A program made the translations under genes and the position numbers. Under the pieces are notes generated by a model. That model was not told the DNA's origin and made no database searches. It was given only the letters and a program-made list of their open reading frames with translations. DNA of 19,188 nt from an uncultured Mollicutes bacterium (lineage in GTDB: Bacteria; Bacillota_I; Bacilli_A; Acholeplasmatales; Anaeroplasmataceae): assembly GCA_900540705.1 (NCBI GenBank), contig UQGR01000034.1, positions 1-19,188 of the forward strand, read 5' to 3'. Below, one piece after another: positions 1-8,422 of the stretch. Each line of letters begins with the position of its first letter. Position 1 is the first letter of the stretch.

Positions 1-393
1 GCTCTTCTTTTATCTGTTGGAATAGGCGCTTTCGCAACCCTTCTTTTTATGGCAATTCCAAATGCCCTAATGGGCATATTCTATGAGGATGCCACCTTAC
101 TAGCTAAAACTAATACCTTTTTAAGACTGGCTTCTATCGGCTTTTGTTTTGGATGTATAAATTATTTGATGGCATCCTATTTTCAATCCATTCAAAAGGG
201 CTTTTCCTCTTTACTGTTAAGCCTATTAAGACAGCTCATTTTCTTATTGCCTTTGGCCTATGGTTTAAGTCTTACCCTCCAGGAAAATGGAATATATCTA
301 GCAATCTCCATTGCTGAAATCCTAACCTCCAGCATTACTCTTCTTCTATATTTCATCCAGAGAAAAAGAAACACCTCTATTTCCTATTCCTGA
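1..393 (+). CDS. MATE family efflux transporter, C-terminal part (5' end outside window)
   Basis: The reading frame is open from base 1, so the gene begins before the window; 130 codons remain. The visible protein is very hydrophobic, with about four membrane-spanning stretches separated by short loops and a basic tail (IQRKRN). The segment around FRLASIGFCFGCINYL, followed by ASYFQSIQKG, resembles the second half of MATE (NorM/DinF-type) transporters, where a conserved stretch near 'LR...' is followed by 'YFQSIG/KG'. MATE proteins export drugs or metabolites in exchange for Na+ or H+ at the cytoplasmic membrane. The substrate cannot be told from this fragment. No clear terminator follows. 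About 80 bases separate it from the next gene. Confidence 0.75.
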   Translation, partial: ALLLSVGIGAFATLLFMAIPNALMGIFYEDATLLAKTNTFLRLASIGFCFGCINYLMASYFQSIQKGFSSLLLSLLRQLIFLLPLAYGLSLTLQENGIYLAISIAEILTSSITLLLYFIQRKRNTSISYS

Positions 394-481
394 CAAAGCT
401 TTTCCTCCCTCTTTTTCATCTTTTCCATTCTTTTATGTATTATATTCCTTTTTCACCCATATTTTTATATAGGTGATGGCT

Positions 482-2374
482 TTGAAAAAAAGAATTTTTA
501 TTGTAACAATTTTCTTCATATTACTCTTTTCAGCATTAGTGATTAAGCTAGGATTAATAACCTTTATAGATGCAGATCGAATCAATATACTAGCAGATGA
601 ACTATGGAAAAGAGATATTCCCGTTCAAAGTAGCCGGGGGTTAATCTACGACAGAAACGGAACTGTCATCGTTGGAAATAAGCTCGCTTATACAGTAGCC
701 TCCATCAACCGCCAAGTCAAAGATAAGGAACAGACTGCCCAAACCTTAGCTGAAATTTTAAACTGTAAAAAAAGTGATATTTTAAAGCACTTAAATAAAA
801 ACAATAGTCTAGAAATTATCAAACCCGAGGGTCGGAGAATCACCGATGAACAAGCAAAAAAAATCAATTCCCTTGGATTGGAGGGCATTTATTTAACCGC
901 TGATTCAGAACGCTATTATCCTTATGGCTCTACTCTAGGGCAGGTTTTAGGCTTTTGCGGAATTGATATGCAAGGTCTTTCTGGGATTGAATATCAATAT
1001 GAAGATTTTTTGACGAGCCAAAAGGGAGCTTTATCAATTTATACGGATGCGAAGGGAAACCTAATGCATGATACCACCTCTGTCTATAAGGCTTCTACTC
1101 CTGGAATGAATATCTATCTAACCATAGATATGAACCTACAACAAATCCTAGACGGTGTAATAAACAATGCGATTGCCCAGTATAACCCTGACCAGGTGAT
1201 GGGCCTGATTGTAGATACAGAAAGTGGAGAGGTGCTTGCAATGACCTCCTACCCTTACTTTGAGCCTAGCCATTATCAGGATTATGATGCGAGTATCTAC
1301 AATAGAATTCTTCCCATCTTCTATTCCTTTGAGTTAGGCTCAACCTTTAAAATTTTCACCTATAGTGTAGCCTTAGAGCTAGGACTCTTTGATATGAACG
1401 ATTTCTTCTATTGCCGAGGAAGTAATACTGTAGCGGACCGCAAAATCCGTTGCTGGAAAGCTGGCGGTCATGGTTCTCAAACCTTTTTAGAGGTGATACA
1501 AAACTCCTGCAACCCTGGATTCATGGAATTAGGACGGAGAATTGGTGTTGAAAACTTTTACAAATACCTAGAGCTTTATGGCTTTACCGAAAAGACGGGA
1601 ATTGACATTCAGGGAGAACAAAAAGGAATTGTGATGAATCAAAAAAATTGTGGTCCTGTAGAATTAGCTACCCAAAGCTTTGGCCAAACCAGTGCCTATA
1701 CTCCCATTCAGCTGGTAATGGCAGCGATTGCCGCAACCAACGGTGGAACCCTTCTACAGCCATATTTATTAAAGGAAATCCATTCCTATACCGATGAAAT
1801 TCTCTATCAAAATAAAAGAAAAACGAAACGGCAGGTAATTAGTGAGAAAACCTCTAATCTAATGCGCTATGCGTTAGAAAATGTATGTGCCTTAGGTACA
1901 GGACGCAATGCCTTTATAGAGGGCTACCGAGTTGGAGGAAAAACTGGTACTGCTCAAAAGATTTCCTCTACAGGAGGCTATATCAATGGAGAATATATTC
2001 TTTCCTTTTTAGGGCTGGCCCCGATGAATGATCCCAAGCTTGCAGTTTATCTAGCAATTGACCATCCTAAAAATACAATTCAATATGGTGGTACTGTAGC
2101 AGCTCCGCTCGTAGGTGAGATCATGGAACAATCCTTGAACTATTTAGGAATTCAGCGAGATTATGAAAATCAAATTGAGAAAAATTTAAGATGGTTCCTA
2201 GATACTCCAACCTATAAGGTGGAAAATTATATCGGCAAAACTAAAAAAGAAATTAAAGGTTCTTCTTTTTACAAATATATCTTCTATGGTGAGGGAGATA
2301 AAGTAATTTACCAGTCCCCTGACGCAGGAGAAAAAATAAAAGAAGGAGATTCCATCCTTCTTTATTTGGGATAA
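482..2374 (+). CDS. Class B penicillin-binding protein, SpoVD/FtsI-like, with C-terminal PASTA domain
   Basis: This is a peptidoglycan D,D-transpeptidase anchored by an N-terminal membrane helix. Numbering from a GTG at 473 (633 codons), the helix is about 7-28 and the pedestal motif RGLIYDRNG is at 55-63. The transpeptidase motifs are STFK (catalytic Ser290, Lys293), SCN (345-347) and KTGT (490-493). Residues about 579-633 form one PASTA repeat, as in SpoVD rather than FtsI/Pbp2B with two. Starts at 473 (GTG) and 476 (ATG) are possible. I prefer TTG at 482 because AGGTGAT just upstream matches the 16S 3' end and its AGG lies 8 bases before TTG; the protein then starts MKKRIF. The gene is not next to other division genes, so it may be a sporulation or accessory PBP rather than the main FtsI. 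That assignment is inference; the PBP class is clear. Confidence 0.93.
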   Translation: MKKRIFIVTIFFILLFSALVIKLGLITFIDADRINILADELWKRDIPVQSSRGLIYDRNGTVIVGNKLAYTVASINRQVKDKEQTAQTLAEILNCKKSDILKHLNKNNSLEIIKPEGRRITDEQAKKINSLGLEGIYLTADSERYYPYGSTLGQVLGFCGIDMQGLSGIEYQYEDFLTSQKGALSIYTDAKGNLMHDTTSVYKASTPGMNIYLTIDMNLQQILDGVINNAIAQYNPDQVMGLIVDTESGEVLAMTSYPYFEPSHYQDYDASIYNRILPIFYSFELGSTFKIFTYSVALELGLFDMNDFFYCRGSNTVADRKIRCWKAGGHGSQTFLEVIQNSCNPGFMELGRRIGVENFYKYLELYGFTEKTGIDIQGEQKGIVMNQKNCGPVELATQSFGQTSAYTPIQLVMAAIAATNGGTLLQPYLLKEIHSYTDEILYQNKRKTKRQVISEKTSNLMRYALENVCALGTGRNAFIEGYRVGGKTGTAQKISSTGGYINGEYILSFLGLAPMNDPKLAVYLAIDHPKNTIQYGGTVAAPLVGEIMEQSLNYLGIQRDYENQIEKNLRWFLDTPTYKVENYIGKTKKEIKGSSFYKYIFYGEGDKVIYQSPDAGEKIKEGDSILLYLG

Positions 2375-2377
2375 TGC

Positions 2378-2406
2378 TTGACTTATATAATAACTTCCTT
2401 TATACT
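2378..2406 (+). promoter_or_regulatory. Sigma-A promoter for the ABC-F gene
   Basis: TTGACT (2378-2383), a 17-base spacer and TATACT (2401-2406). The -35 box overlaps the end of the PBP coding region by a few bases of spacing only. Transcription would start near 2413, giving a leader of about 90 bases before the ABC-F start at 2504. Confidence 0.75.
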
Positions 2407-2434
2407 TTACATTAGAAAGGGGTGTGGATTACCA

Positions 2435-2446
2435 ATGCGCTTCTAA
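2435..2446 (+). CDS. Possible leader peptide (Met-Arg-Phe) upstream of ABC-F
   Basis: An ATG at 2435 opens a three-codon frame, ATG CGC TTC TAA. It is preceded by AAGGGGTG (2417-2424), a good Shine-Dalgarno-like sequence about 10 bases upstream. It lies inside the leader between the promoter and the ABC-F gene. Antibiotic-resistance ABC-F genes such as msrD and vmlR are known to be controlled through short translated leaders or attenuation, which makes this frame worth listing. No clear attenuator hairpin with a U-tract is visible between 2447 and 2503, so the mechanism, if real, would be translational or not obvious. A frame this short can easily occur by chance. Confidence 0.3.
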   Translation: MRF

Positions 2447-2503
2447 GTTTACTTACAATCTATATTATAGGTTTAAATGTCTCAAGAACTGAGGTGTTTA
2501 ACA

Positions 2504-4051
2504 ATGAAAGTAAATCATATGTCAATAGAAACTAAGGCAGGAAGAAAAATAATTAAAGACTTTTCTTTTGCCCTAAATATGAATGACAAACTGGCTATTA
2601 TTGGCGAAGAAGGCAATGGTAAATCCACCATCCTAAAATTCATTTATGATAAAAATTTAATAGAGGACTACTGTTATTATAATGGAATAGTAGATATTTC
2701 TAAGGAAGATATAGGCTATTTAGAACAAAGCCTAAATTCTGGTTGGAATACGTTTGGAGCTATGGACTTTTTCTTATACCCTGATATCAACCAGAATCCA
2801 GAATATGAAATATATAATGAAATTTATAAAATAGAGACATTATTTGAAAAATATAATATAGAAAAAACCATTTTAACGGAAAATAGAAAAATACAATCCT
2901 TATCTGGAGGAGAAAAGGTAAAACTCCAGTTAATAAAGATTATCATCCGAAAACCAAAGCTCATCCTCTTAGATGAGCCAACAAACGATATTGATTTAGA
3001 AACAATTCTTCTACTAGAAAAGTTCATTCTATCAGAACCTACACCAATTATCTATGTGAGCCATGATGAAGAGCTTCTATCCAAAACCGCAAATGCCATT
3101 TTGCATTTAGAACAAATTAAACGGAAAACAGAAATGAAATTCACTTATCTAAAAACAGATTATTCTTCCTATATATCCTTAAGACAAAGGCAGCTTGACC
3201 AACAAAATAAAGATGCCTATCGAACAAGAAAGGAAAAGGAAGAAAAAAGGCAGAAGCTTATGCAGCAGCATCTACTTGTAGAAAATGATTTGGATAGAGC
3301 TGTAAGACAGCCCTCCTGGGGTAGACTATTAGCCAAAAAGATGAAGAACATAAAGGCAATAGAAAAAAGAGTGGAACAGATGCCTGTAGTAGATTATGCC
3401 CAGCCTGAGGAAGCAATCAATGCGTTCTTCTCTAAGGACGTATATATTCCTAATGAGAAAACCATATTGGATATAAGAGACTTAAGACTCAGTATAGAAG
3501 ATAAGGTGTTAGCTACTTCTGTCACCTTAAAAATTGTCGGTCCTAAGCATATCATTCTCATTGGTAATAATGGAACAGGCAAAACAACGCTGCTGAAGCA
3601 AATCTATCATCTTTTAAAAGACAGAACAGATATCGTTTTGGGATATATGCCACAGACCTATGAGGAGGAATTTATCTCCTCCTTAGATGCAGTCTCCTAT
3701 TTACAAACCTTTTTAGGTCACGATGCCAAAACCAAAAGTAAAATCATGTCCTTTTTAGGGGCTCTTAATTTTCAGGAGTTTGAAATGAAAAGCACTTTAG
3801 ACCAGCTATCTGGTGGGCAAAAGGCCAAGCTTTATTTAGGGAAATTAATTCTTTTGAACTGTAATGTTTTACTATTAGACGAGCCAACCCGCAACCTATC
3901 TCCTCTTTCTAATCCTGTCATCCGTCAGATTTTAAAAGATTTTAGGGGGACGATTCTCGCAGTTACCCATGATAGAAAAATGCTTCAGGAGGTAGCCGAT
4001 GAAGTTTATTGTCTCACAAAGGAAGGACTGCAAATTTTAAATAACTCGTAA
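2504..4051 (+). CDS. ABC-F family ATPase (candidate ribosome-protection/antibiotic-resistance type)
   Basis: This is a soluble protein with two ATP-binding cassettes and no membrane segments, the ABC-F layout; the family acts on the ribosome. Numbering from an upstream ATG at 2477 (524 codons): first Walker A GEEGNGKST (43-51), signature LSGGE (142-146), Walker B LILLDEP (162-168), switch His in VSHDE. A charged helical linker spans about 210-305. The second Walker A GNNGTGKTT is at 363-371, signature LSGGQ at 444-448, Walker B LLLDEP at 465-470, and VTHDR at 496-500. I choose ATG 2504 because GAGGTG (2491-2496) lies 7 bases before it, while 2477 has only a weak site; this gives 515 residues. 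Length and the long linker suit the resistance subgroups (Vga/Lsa/Msr-like sizes), but I cannot place it in a named one. It has its own promoter and a leader with a possible mini-ORF. Confidence 0.9.
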   Translation: MKVNHMSIETKAGRKIIKDFSFALNMNDKLAIIGEEGNGKSTILKFIYDKNLIEDYCYYNGIVDISKEDIGYLEQSLNSGWNTFGAMDFFLYPDINQNPEYEIYNEIYKIETLFEKYNIEKTILTENRKIQSLSGGEKVKLQLIKIIIRKPKLILLDEPTNDIDLETILLLEKFILSEPTPIIYVSHDEELLSKTANAILHLEQIKRKTEMKFTYLKTDYSSYISLRQRQLDQQNKDAYRTRKEKEEKRQKLMQQHLLVENDLDRAVRQPSWGRLLAKKMKNIKAIEKRVEQMPVVDYAQPEEAINAFFSKDVYIPNEKTILDIRDLRLSIEDKVLATSVTLKIVGPKHIILIGNNGTGKTTLLKQIYHLLKDRTDIVLGYMPQTYEEEFISSLDAVSYLQTFLGHDAKTKSKIMSFLGALNFQEFEMKSTLDQLSGGQKAKLYLGKLILLNCNVLLLDEPTRNLSPLSNPVIRQILKDFRGTILAVTHDRKMLQEVADEVYCLTKEGLQILNNS

Positions 4052-4058
4052 AGAAAAA

Positions 4059-4087
4059 GCCATTCTCTAGGGAATGGCAATTTTTTT
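4059..4087. terminator. Bidirectional rho-independent terminator between ABC-F and hydA
   Basis: A 7-bp perfect stem, GCCATTC (4059-4065) with GAATGGC (4072-4078), has a 6-base loop. It is followed on the + strand by a T-run at 4081-4087 and preceded by AAAAA (4054-4058), which gives a U-run on the - strand. It sits between two convergent genes and can end both transcripts. Confidence 0.88.
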
Positions 4088-5861
4088 ATTTCACAGGATA
4101 TTTTTCTCTATCCTTATTGTAAGACGTATGAAGTAGTTCTTCTGCCTTCTCAGAAAGTGGATGTCCTAAGAAATCCTTATAAAGCTGCTGAATCTGTGGA
4201 TTCAAATGAGAACGTCTTACCGCTCTGTTTTCATCCTCATGATATAAAACGCTAGCACGCTTAGCAATATAGGTTTCTAAAATCTCATCCTCTTCATTAG
4301 GAAGGAATACATGCTTGACAAATGGTTGACCACCACCATTGATACAACCACCAGGACAGCACATAATTTCAACAAACTGATACTTAGAGGTTCCATTTTT
4401 AATATCCTCTAAAATAGGCTTGGCATTTTTCATTCCAGAAGCCATAGCAATATTTAAAACTGTACCATTAATCTTAACCGTTGCTTCCTTAACACCCTCT
4501 ACTCCGCGGCAAGGAGTAAGAACGATTGGCTCCATTTCATCTCCGGTAAGCGCATGATATGCTGTACGAATGGCAGCCTCCATTACACCACCAGTCACAC
4601 CAAAGATAACACCAGCTCCTGTATAGTCACCAATTAAGTCCTGGTCAAACTCTTCATCAGGAAGCTTCTTCCAATCGATACCTGCTCGGCGAATCAGTCT
4701 AGCAAGCTCTCTTGTTGTAATAGAAATATCTACATTTGGAAGTTCATCATTCACAAGCTGTGGACGTTCAACTTCAAATTTCTTCGCTGTACAAGGCATA
4801 ATTGATACGACGAATAAATCCTTTGGATCCAAATGATTTTTTTCTGCATAATAGGATTTAATAATTGCTCCCATCATAGCCTGTGGAGATTTACTTGTAG
4901 AAAGATTTGGAATCAGCTCTGGATAGAAATATTCACAATAATTAATCCATCCTGGAGAACAGGAGGTAATCATAGGGATTGGTCCTGTCTTATGTGTCAA
5001 TCTTTCTAAAAGCTCATTGGCCTCCTCCATAATAGTTAAGTCTGCACCAAAATTCGTATCAAATACGCGGTAGAAGCCTAAACGATGTAATGCTGCAACC
5101 ATCTTTCCTGTACATGGTGTTCCAATAGGAAGACCAAACTCCTCCCCAATTGCAGCACGTACTGCAGGAGCAACCTGAACAATAATCTTCTTACCTGCAG
5201 CCATTGCTTCATCTAGCTTGTCAATCTGACTATGCTCCATCAAAGCACTCGTCGGACAAACATTGATACATTGACCACATTGTAAACATGGAGAATCTGC
5301 AAAGGAACGATTTCCAGATGGACCGACAATCGTATCAAAGCCACGATTTTCAAAGCCTAAAATACCAATGCCGTGCGCATCCTTACATGCTTCAACACAT
5401 CTTCCACATAAAATACATTTAGAGGTGTCTCGAATGATGGATGGTGCAACCTTATCATAGGTGGAAGGTGTTTGACTACCACCATAAAAGTGAGGTCTAG
5501 CCATAACCAAATGGGCTACCTCTAGCAATTCACAATCACCATTTTTGTAGCATTCCTGACAGCTACGGTTGTGGTTGGATAATAACAGCTCCACACTAGT
5601 TCTTCGAGCAATAACTGCATCTGGGTCTGTAATATGGATGCTTAACCCATCACGAACTGGATATACACAGGATGCAACAAGGTCCTTAACACCGTCTACT
5701 CTGACTAAGCATACACGACAGCTCGCTACAGAGCATCTTCCATTTTTAAAAGAGCATAGAGAAGGAATGTTATATCCACATTTTCTACAAGCCTGTAATA
5801 CGGTCAATGAATCATCAACCATATAGGGAAAGCCTTCAATTTTAATATTTACAAGTGCCAT
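4086..5861 (-). CDS. hydA: [FeFe] hydrogenase catalytic subunit (HydA/HndD type, group A)
   Basis: Catalytic subunit of a cytoplasmic NAD(P)- and ferredoxin-linked [FeFe] hydrogenase, 591 residues, normal for HndD-type enzymes. Cofactor sites in order: [2Fe-2S] Cys36, 48, 51, 65; a His-Cys3 [4Fe-4S] site His97, Cys101, 104, 110; two ferredoxin-type clusters at Cys149/152/155/159 and Cys192/195/198/202. The H-cluster domain has L1 TSCSPGW (299-305), L2 MPCTAKKFE (Cys357) and L3 with Cys502 and Cys506 in MCCPGGCINGGGQP. The C-terminal 60 residues are the small-subunit-like region. L1 has Ser302 just before Pro where the usual motif TSCCPxW has Cys (see findings). TAGGAGGAG carries both the hydB stop and this gene's ribosome binding site, 12 bases before ATG. 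It is the last gene of hydC-hydB-hydA. Confidence 0.95.
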   Translation of the reverse strand: MALVNIKIEGFPYMVDDSLTVLQACRKCGYNIPSLCSFKNGRCSVASCRVCLVRVDGVKDLVASCVYPVRDGLSIHITDPDAVIARRTSVELLLSNHNRSCQECYKNGDCELLEVAHLVMARPHFYGGSQTPSTYDKVAPSIIRDTSKCILCGRCVEACKDAHGIGILGFENRGFDTIVGPSGNRSFADSPCLQCGQCINVCPTSALMEHSQIDKLDEAMAAGKKIIVQVAPAVRAAIGEEFGLPIGTPCTGKMVAALHRLGFYRVFDTNFGADLTIMEEANELLERLTHKTGPIPMITSCSPGWINYCEYFYPELIPNLSTSKSPQAMMGAIIKSYYAEKNHLDPKDLFVVSIMPCTAKKFEVERPQLVNDELPNVDISITTRELARLIRRAGIDWKKLPDEEFDQDLIGDYTGAGVIFGVTGGVMEAAIRTAYHALTGDEMEPIVLTPCRGVEGVKEATVKINGTVLNIAMASGMKNAKPILEDIKNGTSKYQFVEIMCCPGGCINGGGQPFVKHVFLPNEEDEILETYIAKRASVLYHEDENRAVRRSHLNPQIQQLYKDFLGHPLSEKAEELLHTSYNKDREKYPVK

Positions 5862-5873
5862 ATCTTTCTCCTC

Positions 5874-7742
5874 CTATCCCTTATAGATTGCATTAAACTT
5901 ACATGTAGCTAGACATGTACCACATTTTATACACTTACTTGTATCAATAACATATGGCTCTTTTCCAGGAACACCTGAAATCGCATTGGTTGGACAAACG
6001 CGAGAGCACATAGAGCACTTCTTACATTTTTCTGCATCAATATGATAATCAATTAAGCTCTTACATACACCAGCAGGACATTTCTTATCTACGATGTGTG
6101 TGAGGTACTCATCCTTAAACTTATTGAGTGTTGACAGTACTGGATTGGCAGCAGTTTTACCTAAGCCACATAAAGCTCCAACCTTAATTGTGCTGGATAA
6201 ACTTTCAAGCTTGACAATATCATCTACTTCTCCCTTGCCTTCTGTAATCTTAGTCAAGAACTCTAGCAGACGCTTCGTACCAATTCGACATTGCGTACAT
6301 TTTCCGCAGGATTCATCGCAAATAAACTCCATATAGAATTTCGCAACGTCCACCATACAGTTATCTTCATCCATAACGATTGCACCACCAGAGCCCATCA
6401 TAGAGCCTGCAGCCACAAGGTTATCATAATCTATTGGTGTATCTAAATCATCCACGGTCAAACAACCACCAGAAGGACCTCCTGTCTGAATTGCCTTAAA
6501 TGCTTTATCGTTAGGAATTCCACCGCCAATGTCATAAATCAATTCACGTAAGGTGGTTCCCATAGGAACCTCTACAAGTCCTACGTTATTTACTTTACCA
6601 CCTAAGGCGAATACCTTTGTTCCTTTTGACCCTTCGGTTCCAATGGAATTAAAAGCAGTAGCACCTTCTCGTAAAATATAAGGAACACACGCTAAAGTTT
6701 CAACGTTATTTATAACAGTAGGTTTGCCCCATAACCCCTTTACTGCAGGGAATGGTGGTCTTGGACGTGGATTTCCACGCTCACCTTCAATAGAATTTAA
6801 GAGAGCTGTTTCTTCTCCACAAACAAAAGCACCAGCACCTAGACGAATGCCAACTCTAAAACTAAAATCAGTTCCTAAAATGTGATCTCCTAAAAGACCT
6901 AATTCTTCAGCCTGACGAATAGCAATCTTCAAGCGCTCAATCGCAACTGGGTACTCAGCACGAACATAAAAATATCCCTGAGATGCGCCAATGGCATATC
7001 CAGCAATCATCATACCCTCAATAACAGCAAGTGGATTTCCTTCCAATATAGAACGATCCATAAATGCGCCTGGATCTCCTTCATCACCATTACAAACTAC
7101 ATATTTTACTTCACTTTTAACATCATAAGCAAATTGCCATTTTCTTCCTGTTGGGAATCCAGCGCCACCTCTACCACGAAGACCTGAAGTTAGAACCTCT
7201 GTAATAACCTCCTGTGGTGTCATAGATAATGCTCTTAACAATCCCTTAAATGCATCGTAACCCAATGCCTCTTCAATATTTTCAGGATTGATTGTAGAAC
7301 AGCCATGTAAAGCAATTCTTTTCTGCTTCTTATAAAAAGTAATATCATCCTGCTTAACAACCTTTTGATTGGTAGCTGGATCGATATAAAGCAGTTCCTC
7401 TACAATCTTATGACCAAGCAGATCCTCTTGAACAATTTTTTCTACATCAGAAACCTTTACTGTACGATATAAGGTGTCTTCTGGCATAATTTTTACAAAT
7501 GGTCCTTGAGAACAGAAGCCAAAACAACCAACCTGATTTACCTCTACCTTATCCTCTAATCCATTTGCCTTAATTTCTTCACGAATTTTTTCTAAGATCT
7601 CTTTTGATTCATTCGCAAGGCAGCCTGTACCACCACAAATCAAAACAGATCTTTTCCCATTGGAATTTAGCTTTTTATTTAAGCATTCGGTACAATGAGA
7701 AATTTTCTCTTCTAATTGTTCTTTTGACTTAATTTGCTGCAT
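5874..7742 (-). CDS. hydB: NADH-binding flavoprotein subunit of [FeFe] hydrogenase (HydB/HndC, NuoF-like)
   Basis: The subunit binds NAD(H) and FMN and passes electrons between the nucleotide, ferredoxin and HydA. Numbering from ATG 7742 (622 residues): an N-terminal thioredoxin-like [2Fe-2S] domain (Cys36, 41, 73, 77). The NuoF-like core has GRGGAGFPTGRKW (190-202), CNGDEGDPGAF (217-227) and GAGAFVCGEETALL (302-315). A [4Fe-4S] site follows at Cys479/482/485 and Cys525. A C-terminal two-cluster ferredoxin domain has CxxCxxCxxxC sets near 573-583 and 604-614. The frame stays open upstream to a TTG at 7772, but ATG 7742 has AAGGAGG 9 bases ahead and is preferred. It then overlaps hydC by 14 bases, which suggests translational coupling. 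Whether the complex bifurcates electrons is inferred from the three-subunit composition. Confidence 0.95.
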   Translation of the reverse strand: MQQIKSKEQLEEKISHCTECLNKKLNSNGKRSVLICGGTGCLANESKEILEKIREEIKANGLEDKVEVNQVGCFGFCSQGPFVKIMPEDTLYRTVKVSDVEKIVQEDLLGHKIVEELLYIDPATNQKVVKQDDITFYKKQKRIALHGCSTINPENIEEALGYDAFKGLLRALSMTPQEVITEVLTSGLRGRGGAGFPTGRKWQFAYDVKSEVKYVVCNGDEGDPGAFMDRSILEGNPLAVIEGMMIAGYAIGASQGYFYVRAEYPVAIERLKIAIRQAEELGLLGDHILGTDFSFRVGIRLGAGAFVCGEETALLNSIEGERGNPRPRPPFPAVKGLWGKPTVINNVETLACVPYILREGATAFNSIGTEGSKGTKVFALGGKVNNVGLVEVPMGTTLRELIYDIGGGIPNDKAFKAIQTGGPSGGCLTVDDLDTPIDYDNLVAAGSMMGSGGAIVMDEDNCMVDVAKFYMEFICDESCGKCTQCRIGTKRLLEFLTKITEGKGEVDDIVKLESLSSTIKVGALCGLGKTAANPVLSTLNKFKDEYLTHIVDKKCPAGVCKSLIDYHIDAEKCKKCSMCSRVCPTNAISGVPGKEPYVIDTSKCIKCGTCLATCKFNAIYKG

Positions 7743-8247
7743 GTGCTGCTTCCTCCTTCCAGTAGAAATCAATAATCTTCTCTACCTCATCTACCGTAAC
7801 CTTAGAATATACCTTGCCATTGATAGAAACTGCAGGAGCAATACCACAGGCACCAATACATCTCAAAGAGTCTAAGGTAAATAAACCATCCTCTGTCGTC
7901 TGTCCAGATTTAATGTTTAATAGTGTAGAAAACTTATCTAAAACATTTTGTCCACCCTTAACATAGCAGGCAGTCCCTAGACAAACACCTATAACATATT
8001 TCCCCTTAGGCGTTAGGGAAAAGAAAGAATAAAATGTAACTACACCATAAATATCAGAAACAGGCATTCCTAGCTTGTTAGAAACAACCTCCTGAACTTC
8101 TAGTGGAATATACCCATATTCCTTTTGAATATCACTCAATACAAGCATCAAAGGAGTTGCCTCATTTTTATAGCGATCACAGATTTCTTCAATTTGCTTT
8201 ACAGCTTCATGTCTCAATTTCACCAATAACACATCCTTTTTATTCAT
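7729..8247 (-). CDS. hydC: NuoE-like [2Fe-2S] subunit of [FeFe] hydrogenase (HydC/HndA)
   Basis: Thioredoxin-like [2Fe-2S] protein of the hydrogenase complex. From ATG 8247 (172 residues), the cluster ligands are Cys89 and Cys94 in CLGTAC and Cys130 and Cys134 in CIGAC. Preceding them are the family stretches YGYIPLEVQ and IYGVVTFYSFF, typical of NuoE/HndA proteins. The start is uncertain. The frame runs up to ATG 8277, but that codon overlaps the promoter -10 box, so the transcript should begin near 8269. ATG 8247 has no Shine-Dalgarno sequence. GTG 8223 has AAGGAT 9 bases ahead and would give a 164-residue protein with a more typical N-terminus. It is the first gene of the operon and overlaps hydB by 14 bases. 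Confidence 0.92.
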   Translation of the reverse strand: MNKKDVLLVKLRHEAVKQIEEICDRYKNEATPLMLVLSDIQKEYGYIPLEVQEVVSNKLGMPVSDIYGVVTFYSFFSLTPKGKYVIGVCLGTACYVKGGQNVLDKFSTLLNIKSGQTTEDGLFTLDSLRCIGACGIAPAVSINGKVYSKVTVDEVEKIIDFYWKEEAAHAAN

Positions 8248-8275
8248 TCGAAATCGTTTTCGTCGATACATTGTC

Positions 8276-8284
8276 ATTATACCA
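8276..8284 (-). promoter_or_regulatory. Extended -10 promoter of the hydCBA operon
   Basis: On the - strand the sequence reads TGGTATAAT, a perfect extended -10 element (TGnTATAAT). No good -35 box is seen at 16-18 bases; the best is weak (TTCCTA). The predicted start of transcription is near 8269, leaving a leader of about 20 bases that contains the small inverted repeat CGAAA-ACGA-TTTCG. Confidence 0.6.
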
Positions 8285-8360
8285 TAAAATATATGCGTTA
8301 GGAAACAAAAAAATACAAATATTTTACGATTTATTTTCCAAAATGCTGGTTCAAACCAAT

Positions 8361-8390
8361 AAAAAAAGACGATTAGTTTACACTAATCGT
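8361..8390 (-). terminator. Rho-independent terminator after the 119-residue membrane protein gene
   Basis: A perfect 8-bp stem, ACGATTAG (8369-8376) with CTAATCGT (8383-8390), and a 6-base loop. On the - strand it is followed by C then seven T (complement of 8361-8367). It ends the transcript coming from 8423-8782 and isolates the hydrogenase operon, which has its own promoter downstream. Confidence 0.88.
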
Positions 8391-8422
8391 TCTTTCAAAT
8401 TGGATTTAAATTGATTAGAAGG

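Noticed and set aside
394..472. Promoter before the penicillin-binding protein gene
   Set aside because: A TATTAT at 438-443 exists, but the -35 region is poor, and a sporulation-sigma reading (CATATTTT near 458) lacks its -35 element. Neither is strong enough to list.
5569..5826. 85-codon open frame on the + strand inside hydA
   Set aside because: It lies wholly opposite the conserved [2Fe-2S] and His-Cys3 coding region of hydA, has no ribosome binding site and no family resemblance. It is an antisense shadow.
8281..8360. Possible Rex redox-repressor operator upstream of hydC
   Set aside because: I looked for TTGTTA-type inverted repeats. Only a single half-site-like TTGTTTCCTAA is present, with no matching second half, so redox control by Rex is not supported here.
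8103..8414. 103-codon + strand frame across hydC and the intergenic terminator
   Set aside because: It crosses the promoter of the hydrogenase operon and a terminator hairpin, and opposes a clear NuoE-like gene.
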